Assembly: GCA_017544725.1 (NCBI GenBank)
Contig: JAFYDR010000125.1
Span: 1 to 47,942, forward strand
Length of the DNA stretch: 47,942 nucleotides
Direction: 5' to 3'
Source: Kiritimatiellia bacterium
Lineage (GTDB): Bacteria; Verrucomicrobiota; Kiritimatiellia; RFP12; UBA1067
The notes beneath the pieces are model-generated. The model searched no databases and was not told the origin of the DNA. It worked only from the letters and a program-made list of their open reading frames with translations. Position 1 is the stretch's first letter, and every line of letters starts with the position of its first letter. A program made the position numbers and the translations under genes. Positions 42,137-47,942 of the stretch are shown here, piece by piece.

Positions 42137-43780
42137 TTACTTCACCCAGACTTTCACGAACTGAGCATCGTCAGATGTCGTGATTTCGATCGTCGCATCG
42201 TTCGTTCCCTGAGGAACCACAACCGTGGCGGCGGTGTCTTGTGCGGTCGCCAGATCTGCCAAAGTGTCGGCAGCCCTGTAGTAAACCGTACCGTTGACCG
42301 TGCCGAGGTCGGCAATCGTCTCATCCGAGTCATTAGCAGCCGTGTAGGCCTTCTTGACGGTGATCTTCAGACCAGTGGAGGTCTTCTCGATCGCGCTGAT
42401 CACCAGCGCGGGATCCGTTGCCGTGGCATCGATGTTCAGCAGGTACTGGCTGTACACGCTGGCAAAGCCAGCCTCGGTAACGTTCTGAGCAGTCGCCCAA
42501 GCCGCAGCCTTCGCAGCATCAACAGTTTCGGTTCCGGCAGTGATCGTGCCAGTTCCATACAAACCGGCGGCAGGAAGCGCAACCGTTCCAGCCTGTGTCA
42601 CGGAAGCGATCGTGAACGTCACAGTCTTGATGTTCTCGGTCGCACCTTCCGGCGTAACCGTGATCGTGCCAGGCGTGCCGTAAGCAGCGGCAGCGGTCGC
42701 CCAATCCGTAAGATTCGTCGCATAGTACCCGTGCCAATCAGCCGTGGTGATCGTCACCGTGTCACCAACACCAACCGTGTCACCCGTAGCCAGTGCCGCC
42801 GGGGTTTCGCCACCCAGCATGACGGAGGCGATACCATCGCCCGCACCCCAGGTCAGCGTGATGAGCGCGCCAGCGGAGGCCGCGAAGCTCGGCTCGTAGT
42901 CAGACACGACGAGGTTGTCGATCGCACCAGTTCCCTGGAACGCAACTTCGCTGACGCTATACGTGCCAGCATCGCCTAGTACATAGAACCAGCAATTGCC
43001 ATTTCCGTCCTCGATATCAATCGCATCAGGATTCGTCAACAGGACTCCGTCTAGACGAACACAAAACATGCTCATTCCATAGAGTGCTTTCATCTCAATG
43101 GTAAGACGATACCACTTTTCGGGGTCAATGCTGTTAGCAATAACATAATTGCCCGTCTCTGTTTCATACGTCTGCATGTTGACAACTTGGGCATAAACGA
43201 TGAGATCACCAGCAGCAAACTGCTCGGTGGTGTTCTTGTTGACCCAAAGAGCCAACTTGGCACCGGTAAGTCCCGTGCTGGTGAAGTCTTCACTCGCCGT
43301 GAACTGAATCATCGTATCCACGTAGAGCGGGGTGTCGCTTAATGTCGTGGAAGTAAACGAGCGGCTCACAGTATCCCCTTGGGTATCCAAGACGACATAC
43401 TGCTGGCTGGTAGATGCACCAACTAAGCCGTTCGTGCCCGGAACAGAGGTGTTAGCACCAGTCGCACGAGCTGCCGCTGCCGAGAAATCGACCGCCGCAT
43501 TCGTGATAATTGACTGATCACTATTGCCGCTGCTTGACCATGGCGCGATGGTCACGTTTCCAATTTCCAGCTGACGACGGAATCCCGTGAGAGCCATCCC
43601 ATTGGTCGGAGTCAACGTCCAACCGGTATCGTAGCTACCAGTGGCCCACCAATCGTAAGTGGACGTCCACGTCTGATCCGTTTCAAACGTATCATAGACG
43701 TAATCTGTATTCGCCATGGCGGCACCGGCGAACAAGCCTGCTACCGAAACGGCAAATAAGCTTTTTGAAGTAAGTTTCAT
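42137..43780 (-). CDS. Exported beta-rich protein, unknown function
   Basis: The 547-residue protein has a Sec signal peptide (MKLTSKSLFAVSVAGLFAGA) and is rich in Thr, Ala, Gly and Asp, with little Cys. Residues about 25-300 have the strand pattern and W/Y/G spacing of a LamG/concanavalin-like sandwich (YVDTMIQF...LALWVNK...WYRLTIEM...AIDNLVVSDYEP). Residues about 305-410 look like an immunoglobulin-like, TVTFTIASVT-containing domain, and the C-terminus ends in AQFVKVWVK. There is no PEP-CTERM or other sorting signal. AGGAGG precedes the ATG and a terminator follows. It is probably a surface or secreted adhesin-like or carbohydrate-binding protein, but I do not recognise a family. Confidence 0.75.
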   Translation of the reverse strand: MKLTSKSLFAVSVAGLFAGAAMANTDYVYDTFETDQTWTSTYDWWATGSYDTGWTLTPTNGMALTGFRRQLEIGNVTIAPWSSSGNSDQSIITNAAVDFSAAAARATGANTSVPGTNGLVGASTSQQYVVLDTQGDTVSRSFTSTTLSDTPLYVDTMIQFTASEDFTSTGLTGAKLALWVNKNTTEQFAAGDLIVYAQVVNMQTYETETGNYVIANSIDPEKWYRLTIEMKALYGMSMFCVRLDGVLLTNPDAIDIEDGNGNCWFYVLGDAGTYSVSEVAFQGTGAIDNLVVSDYEPSFAASAGALITLTWGAGDGIASVMLGGETPAALATGDTVGVGDTVTITTADWHGYYATNLTDWATAAAAYGTPGTITVTPEGATENIKTVTFTIASVTQAGTVALPAAGLYGTGTITAGTETVDAAKAAAWATAQNVTEAGFASVYSQYLLNIDATATDPALVISAIEKTSTGLKITVKKAYTAANDSDETIADLGTVNGTVYYRAADTLADLATAQDTAATVVVPQGTNDATIEITTSDDAQFVKVWVK

Positions 43781-43887
43781 GCGAAACCTCCTATCAAGTT
43801 TTTCTAAACCTTCAATCCAGTTTCATCCAGACGTCCTGACACTCGCCAAAAACGCCTAAATGAACCCCATTCTTTCGTTGTAGGAAT

Positions 43888-43916
43888 AGAATACCGCAAT
43901 TCTGCCCCCAATGCAA
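43888..43916 (-). promoter_or_regulatory. Promoter of the 547-residue exported-protein gene
   Basis: On the minus strand TTGCAT (43916-43911) and TATTCT (43893-43888) are 17 bp apart. The leader is about 100 bases. The next ~70 bases upstream are very AT-rich, as an UP-type region would be. Confidence 0.65.
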
Positions 43917-44111
43917 GGAGAAAAAAGCTAATATTTTCATTCTCTGTAAAATTTCGCATTTTTTTAGTAAAAATGTACTTTTTTTGAAGAAAATGTGTAT
44001 TTTTCGCTCCGTTTAAGGCGTAAGGCTCACTTAGTCACGCTAGCGACACTTAGGTGCGAAGCCTCACTTAATTTTTTCAGCTTTTCAGTTGGCGCGGGCG
44101 TTCGCCCGCGC
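43917..44111. repeat. AT-rich stretch followed by CACTTAG repeats
   Basis: No gene was seen. Positions 43917-44010 are AT-rich with T runs. Positions 44013-44075 form an array of CACTTAG words separated by small stems (GGCGTAAGGC, CACGCTAGCG), like those at 7950 and 17461. The GCGCGGGC-GTTC-GCCCGCGC hairpin at 44094-44113 overlaps the 3' end of the next gene. Confidence 0.65.
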
Positions 44112-45005
44112 TTAGCGTTGTGCGGGGATTATCAGTGGCTTGATTCCTTTTTCTGCAAGCCGTTTGTTCGTCTCTTCTGCATACGCCATCGCCTTTTCCG
44201 GATCCTCCTTGCGGAGCCGCAGGAACTCGCGTTGTTCGGTGAACCATTCCTGATGGGCTTTCTGGAGCTGCTGGTGATACTGCCTGACAAACTCTTGTGC
44301 CGTTCCGCCTTCCAGCATGAACTTCCGCATCTCTTCCTTGGCGTACGCCACATTTTCCTTCATTTCAACGGTCGCCTCGTCATCATCCTCCTGAATCTCG
44401 ATTACGCTGTTCAGCGTCTCCAAGATCTTTTCGTCGGGAGGTAGCCGGAAAATGGGCGGCGGCATGTCGCCAAGCCGCTTGGAGACGATCAAGCCAAGCA
44501 CCTGTTCGGTGGCGTTGGTGAATATCGGTTTCCGTCTTGGAGGCGGCTGTTCCGTCTGTACCGTCTCGACTGCCTTGACCGGCGGCACGGCAACAATAGG
44601 TCTGGGTTTCGGCGTGACGGTGGGTTTCGCAATCTCTGCCTCGTGCGGTTTGGGGGATGGCGGACGAATCGCCTCGGTCGCCTTCGGAGCCTCGTCCGCT
44701 TTCATCGGAAGGGCGGGAACGGAAACGGTCTGCCGAGTCGGCTTCTTCTTTTCGTCTTCCGGTGCATTTTTCGGTCGAAAGACAAAGAACAGGACGACGG
44801 TCGCAAGAACCGCAATCCCAAGCAAGATCGGTACGGATGGAAGCCGGTTTTTTGCGGCCGCAGTCTGCATTGACGCCTTGCGCAACTGAAGAGGCGTCAG
44901 ACTCCTTTCGCGCAGAATCCGCAATGCATCGGAACGGGAAGACGCATCAAGCCGTCCGCTGACACGTTGCCCATCCGCCGTTTTCGCATCATAGTCGAAT
45001 TTCAT
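44112..45005 (-). CDS. Single-TM protein with a GspF-N-like domain
   Basis: The 297-residue protein starts with about 43 residues (FDYDAKTADGQRVSGRLDAS, then SRSDALRILRERSLTPLQL) that match the N-terminal cytoplasmic domain of type II secretion/type IV pilus inner-membrane protein F. One transmembrane helix follows at residues 57-77, then a Pro/Lys/Glu-rich linker to about residue 160 and a Glu/Arg-rich helical, probably coiled-coil, C-terminus. The rest of PilC/GspF is absent. The N-terminus would be cytoplasmic and the C-terminus periplasmic. AGAGAGG precedes the ATG at 45005. No other secretion gene is visible nearby, so a role in pseudopilus machinery is only a suggestion. Confidence 0.72.
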   Translation of the reverse strand: MKFDYDAKTADGQRVSGRLDASSRSDALRILRERSLTPLQLRKASMQTAAAKNRLPSVPILLGIAVLATVVLFFVFRPKNAPEDEKKKPTRQTVSVPALPMKADEAPKATEAIRPPSPKPHEAEIAKPTVTPKPRPIVAVPPVKAVETVQTEQPPPRRKPIFTNATEQVLGLIVSKRLGDMPPPIFRLPPDEKILETLNSVIEIQEDDDEATVEMKENVAYAKEEMRKFMLEGGTAQEFVRQYHQQLQKAHQEWFTEQREFLRLRKEDPEKAMAYAEETNKRLAEKGIKPLIIPAQR

Positions 45006-45287
45006 GTCAAAACCTCTCTGTTCACGTGTTTTCAATCTCGGAAGCGGGAATGTTCATGGGGATAACCTGAAAACCCTTTCAGAGTCAAATGGACGCGACG
45101 GAGCGCGTCCCTCCCGTTCGATAGCTAACTACCGATGACACGCGACAAACGACATGCGACACGCCCTCTTCATTCTTCACTGCCACCTCGCTACTGCCTT
45201 CTTGTCAGCCTTTCAGCTTCCCCGTTGGCTCGTAGCACCTCACTTCGAGCCGAAGGCTCACTTAAAAGCGGCTAGCGCCGCCTTAAA
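45006..45287. repeat. Spacer mosaic of dispersed repeats
   Basis: No gene was seen. It contains CGGGAATGTTCATGGGGATA (45047-45066), GACACGCGACAAACGACATG (45137-45156), TTTCAGCCTTTCAGC-type words, a CACTTCGAGCCGAAGGCTCACTTA word and, at 45268-45284, the GCGGCTAGCGCCGC hairpin that abuts palindromic copy 3. Confidence 0.68.
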
Positions 45288-45403
45288 AATGAAATGATTA
45301 AATCGCAGTCTTCGACCGCTTTCAATCGGGCTTAGCCCTTTAAATGGACGTGCCGCCAATTTCAAGCCGCGTAGCGGCGATTTAACCTTTTAACCATTTC
45401 ATT
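45288..45403. repeat. Palindromic element, copy 3
   Basis: A 116-bp copy in the same orientation as copy 2. It has the AATGAAATG...TTAAATCGC left end, the GCGATTTAACC...CCATTTCATT right end and the internal GCAGTCTTCGACCGC word. Right after it comes CGTCACTTAGGGGCGAAGCC, matching the right flank of copy 2. Confidence 0.87.
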
Positions 45404-45472
45404 CGTCACTTAGGGGCGAAGCCCCACTTACTTCTTCTCAGTGGATGTCGGCGCAGGGGTAGCGCCTTTCGC

Positions 45473-46219
45473 CTAGACCTCGTTCCAAATCACTTTCTGG
45501 AAATCGTTGGTCGGAGTCGGTGCCCAGCCTTCCAGGCACGCCTTGCGGTAGGTCGTCATGCGGGTGACCGCCAAACCGGATGTTCGCGCCCCCTGCATCA
45601 TCTTGTTGAGCACCTCCGGACTGACAATCTCGGAGGGAAGGTTGTCCAGATCGGGGATGGAGTAAACCGGCTTCATCAGGCATTTGGGATTGACCGAATT
45701 GGCGGCTCCCAATACGTATGCGGAAGCCCGCCACAGTTCGCGCCGCGCCCGCTGTTGCAGTTTCTCCGCATCGGGATTATCGCTCGCCAAGGGCGCGACA
45801 TTCACAATCGCCCAACGCGACTCAGGGGCGAGCAAGAGCGACGGAAGCTCCGGCTTGTCCACCAGCAAGATCATCGCCCCGATGTCCTTGTCGGCAAGCG
45901 CGGCCGTACAGGCTTTCATCGCGCATCCTTCCGCCTTGACGCTGTCGGTTTTCACCTTCAGCTGGAGGATGCGCGCGATTTTCTGTCCCGCATCCTGCAA
46001 AAATTCCGGCGGAAGCTTTTGCTGTGCGTCACGAAACAGGAACGCGTTCCCCTTGACGGGAATCGGAAGAAGTCCACCGGTGCGCGCCAGGAAATTCGTC
46101 GTGTTGATGCGTTTGCGAACCAACTTGTCTTTTGCCTCTGGTGTCGGCGTCGCCACACCCTGCGCAAAGACAGAAACCGCCAGCAAAGCCATGCAAACGA
46201 CAATAATCGAATGTTTCAT
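45473..46219 (-). CDS. Exported protein, possibly a metzincin-like fold without its zinc site
   Basis: The 248-residue protein has a signal peptide (MKHSIIVVCMALLAVSVFAQ) and no family I can name with certainty. Residues about 55-215 follow the order of an archaemetzincin-type domain: a strand AMILLVDKPELP, then WAIVNVAPL, a helix RRELWRASAYVLGAANS and a C-L-M turn (PKCLMKPVYSIPDLDNL), the last resembling the C-V/L-M Met-turn. The zinc motif H-E-x-x-H-x-x-G-x-x-H is absent; the aligned helix reads R-E-L-W-R-A-S. It could be an inactive relative or an unrelated protein. An AGGAG-type site lies before the ATG. The C-terminus (AWAPTPTND-like, FQKVIWNEV) is well ordered. Confidence 0.6.
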   Translation of the reverse strand: MKHSIIVVCMALLAVSVFAQGVATPTPEAKDKLVRKRINTTNFLARTGGLLPIPVKGNAFLFRDAQQKLPPEFLQDAGQKIARILQLKVKTDSVKAEGCAMKACTAALADKDIGAMILLVDKPELPSLLLAPESRWAIVNVAPLASDNPDAEKLQQRARRELWRASAYVLGAANSVNPKCLMKPVYSIPDLDNLPSEIVSPEVLNKMMQGARTSGLAVTRMTTYRKACLEGWAPTPTNDFQKVIWNEV

Positions 46220-46475
46220 CTTACTCCTCTTTCTTTTGTGCCGTCTCCTGTTACATCCCGACGGTACGGCGTTCCGCCAGTCATTTCCTCAACGTGGATA
46301 ACGAATTTTGTGCAATGAGAGTGTTTGCGTTACTTGCCATCAGAGGCGGCAATGACGAATGACAAGTGACGACCCCCCATCCTACGTTAGAGTTTCCCCG
46401 TGTTCCAAAGCTCGGCGGATAGGACGGCATACAGGTAAGCAAAGACCCTCTCCGAGACGAGTGTAATAATGCGGA
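46220..46475. other. Spacer, no gene seen
   Basis: No gene or convincing RNA was found. A GACGAATGACAAGTGACGA word at 46352-46370 is a weak relative of the heptamer repeats seen elsewhere. Confidence 0.5.
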
Positions 46476-46476
46476 A

Positions 46477-46502
46477 AGGCGCGCCCCGATCGGGACGCGC
46501 CT
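46477..46502 (-). terminator. Hairpin terminator of the PEP-CTERM gene
   Basis: A long stem, AGGCGCG-n-CCCG with CGGG-n-CGCGCCT, lies 21 bases after the stop codon. It is followed on the minus strand by only a short TTT run, so it is a weaker terminator than the one at 42076-42116. Confidence 0.65.
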
Positions 46503-46523
46503 CTCGAACGCAAAGGATGCGCG

Positions 46524-47018
46524 TTACGCGATCTTGCGCTTCAGGCCGAGCGCCGCAACGCCCAGCAGCACCAGTGCCACCGAGCAGGGCTCGGGAACGG
46601 CAGCGGTGTAGACGCTGAAGTTAGCAGTTGTCCACTGTAGATTCACAGGTGTAGTTGCTGCCGCGATACGCATCGACTTGGTCGAGGTCGAAACCGCAGC
46701 CGTCTTCCCGTCACTGCTGATCACAGCCATGAACACATTGTAATTTCCTGTCGGCGAGGTGATCGATTCTGCAGAACTGAGAAAAGTTCCGCTGGTGAAC
46801 TCGCCCGTACGGAAGACCTCTCCACCGAGATCCGCAACCGCGAAGGATTCCTTCGATGCTAGCGAATCTGCAGTAGGGACGCTACCAATAATCAAATACG
46901 CCGTTCCCGACGAGATGTCGGAAATGGTATTTCCACTCACCATGCCCCACTTGACGGAGCTTGCATTCGCCGCAAACGTCACCGCCGCCGCGAACAACAC
47001 CAATAGTGCTTTCTTCAT
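46524..47018 (-). CDS. PEP-CTERM sorting-signal protein
   Basis: The 164-residue protein has a Sec signal peptide (MKKALLVLFAAAVTFAANAS), a short Thr/Ser-rich beta-type body, and a C-terminal PEP-CTERM signal: V-P-E-P at about residues 141-144, a hydrophobic segment (VALVLLGVAALGL) and a final KRKIA. Such proteins are recognised by an exosortase and associated with exopolysaccharide in Gram-negative bacteria. The exosortase is not in this window. An AAAGGAAA site precedes the ATG. It lies 59 bases after the next exported-protein gene on the same strand and is probably co-transcribed with it, though a hairpin lies between them. Confidence 0.92.
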   Translation of the reverse strand: MKKALLVLFAAAVTFAANASSVKWGMVSGNTISDISSGTAYLIIGSVPTADSLASKESFAVADLGGEVFRTGEFTSGTFLSSAESITSPTGNYNVFMAVISSDGKTAAVSTSTKSMRIAAATTPVNLQWTTANFSVYTAAVPEPCSVALVLLGVAALGLKRKIA

Positions 47019-47039
47019 TTTTTCGTTTTCCTTTCCAAG

Positions 47040-47067
47040 TCCCCGTCCCCGGAATTGGGGGTGGGGA
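47040..47067 (-). terminator. Hairpin between the last two genes, possible attenuator
   Basis: TCCCC-n2-CCCC and GGGG-n2-GGGGA can pair around a GGAATT loop. No T run follows, so it may slow or partly end transcription rather than stop it. Confidence 0.35.
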
Positions 47068-47077
47068 AATCCTTAGC

Positions 47078-47839
47078 CTAGTAGTTCAACGTAACCGTCC
47101 AGGTACGATCACCGCCGGGCATATAGAGCCCACCTTGTCCAGCCGCAAGGATGACAGTGTTGGGATCGGTGACAACTGAGTCTTCCGAAACAAGATCACC
47201 CCACATGATACCAAAACCACTTGTACCATTTCCGTCGATATCAGAATAGTACGTATAGAAGTCATAGTTGTACGCAGCCGGGTTGAAGATCAGCAGGGCG
47301 TCACCGTCTTGCAGGAAAGTGAGATCGCTCATCTTCGTCTCGATCGGGAAGGGGTTCGCGATCGGAATGATGCCGAGGTTGACATCATCCGGTGTGAACG
47401 TGACCGTAGCCGTGCCAGAAGCCTGAACTTCTCCACTCACCACAGCATCATTCCCGCCTGCTGGCATAAAGAGAACATTGTCACCCTTGTTAATCGTAAT
47501 CGAGTACACAATGGCATCATCTGAAACCAAATCGCCGAACATCACGCCGAACGCCTTTGTCCCATTACCATCAACGTCTGTGTAAAACGTGTAGTAGTCG
47601 TAGTTGTACGCAGCCGGGTTGAAGATCAGCAGAGCATCTCCGTCCTGCAACGCAGTGTCAAAGAGATTCGTAGTGATCGTGTAAGAACCGTCGGCGGAAC
47701 CGAGATTCTTAAACGTGACACCGATGTTGTGCATGTAATCATCCGCAGTAGCAAAGCTGTACGTCTGATATCCGACCGTGTTGCGGCTGGCGACGCCGTC
47801 GGCGAGGGCGGAGCCGGTGAGGGCGACCAAAGCCGCCAA
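47078..47839 (-). CDS. Exported protein with a duplicated domain; start codon apparently lost
   Basis: About 253 residues with a signal peptide core (LVALTGSALA) and two copies of a 45-residue segment, about 65-109 and 176-220, each beginning LQDGDALLIFNPAAYNYD and ending near G-D-L-V-S. The N-terminal NTVGYQTYSF after the signal is a motif I recall from related bacteria, but no function is known to me. No ATG opens the frame. The only listed start is a TTG at 47839 with no ribosome binding site, and upstream the frame reads K-G-I-V-T-A-L just as a normal signal peptide would, but with H-Y in place of M-K. The real start was probably cut off at the junction near 47858. Confidence 0.65.
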   Translation of the reverse strand: MAALVALTGSALADGVASRNTVGYQTYSFATADDYMHNIGVTFKNLGSADGSYTITTNLFDTALQDGDALLIFNPAAYNYDYYTFYTDVDGNGTKAFGVMFGDLVSDDAIVYSITINKGDNVLFMPAGGNDAVVSGEVQASGTATVTFTPDDVNLGIIPIANPFPIETKMSDLTFLQDGDALLIFNPAAYNYDFYTYYSDIDGNGTSGFGIMWGDLVSEDSVVTDPNTVILAAGQGGLYMPGGDRTWTVTLNY

Positions 47840-47857
47840 TGCCGTTACAATTCCCTT

Positions 47858-47942
47858 GTAGTGCGACGAATTATTTTTATCTTGTTCGAACGCAATGGAT
47901 TAGATGTTGTTTTGTGGACAGGGGTGTCCACTGTTGTCCACT
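47858..47942. repeat. Foreign-looking sequence with GTGGACA inverted repeat at the window end
   Basis: GTGGACA-GGGG-TGTCCAC (about 47915-47932) is a perfect inverted repeat, followed by another GTCCACT. The region from here to 47858 has no promoter or ribosome binding site for the gene it precedes and breaks that gene's signal peptide. It looks like the end of an inserted repeat or a rearrangement. Confidence 0.5.

Overview
This window looks like chromosomal DNA of a Gram-negative, polysaccharide-degrading member of the Verrucomicrobiota/Kiritimatiellota-Lentisphaerota assemblage, probably from an animal gut or another anoxic habitat. The basis is a PEP-CTERM protein, many large Sec-exported carbohydrate-active proteins, surA/rsmA-type outer-membrane and ribosome genes, a complete recCBD locus, and very repeat-rich spacers. 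The assignment is inference; no rRNA gene is present to confirm it. I saw no tRNA, rRNA or CRISPR array.

Layout. 1-5.5 kb, mostly minus strand: an acetyltransferase, a nitroreductase, a GxxExxY (PD-(D/E)XK-like) gene inside what looks like a small inverted-repeat mobile element, then the block rph - UDP-glucuronate decarboxylase - recA - tsaC. 6-8 kb: an exported tandem two-domain esterase. 8.1-17.4 kb: a small lipoprotein gene divergent from a gene for an 88-residue protein made of three identical-pattern Cys/His repeats, followed by recC, a truncated RAYT-like transposase fragment, recB and recD in an overlapping or near-overlapping operon. 17.7-28.3 kb: exported heparinase II/III-like protein, exported M18 aminopeptidase, GH36 alpha-galactosidase-like protein and a giant LamG/beta-helix protein. 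28.5-35.3 kb: nrnA, an exported Gfo/Idh-like protein, then a tight rhamnulokinase - surA - rsmA - dus operon. 35.5-41.8 kb: a GH31 protein, divergent alkaline-phosphatase-like and LysR genes, and a precorrin-2 dehydrogenase/glutamyl-tRNA reductase fusion. 42-47.9 kb: exported or membrane proteins on the minus strand, including a GspF-N-like single-TM protein, a PEP-CTERM protein and a repeat-containing exported protein whose normal start codon seems to have been lost at a repeat junction.

How it works together. The exported enzymes (esterase, lyase-like, GH36, GH31, beta-helix) point to extracellular or periplasmic glycan breakdown, and rhamnulokinase and the UDP-sugar enzyme to sugar use and envelope synthesis. 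RecA and RecBCD form a double-strand-break repair set. Promoters share a recognisable pattern (a -35 box starting TTG, 17-18 bp, often an extended TGn -10). Several housekeeping genes (rph, lysR, the phosphatase-like gene, the hemA fusion, nrnA) have the -10 box so close to the start codon that their mRNAs should be leaderless or nearly so, whereas the exported-protein genes carry strong Shine-Dalgarno sites.

The most notable signal is the set of dispersed elements. One family has about 34-bp terminal inverted repeats and two internal hairpins; it occurs once with a GxxExxY gene inside (626 bp) and twice as short gene-less derivatives (205 and 227 bp). A second family is a 116-121 bp palindromic element in three copies. 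Further short words recur in nearly every spacer, and some coding regions read into these repeats at their ends.
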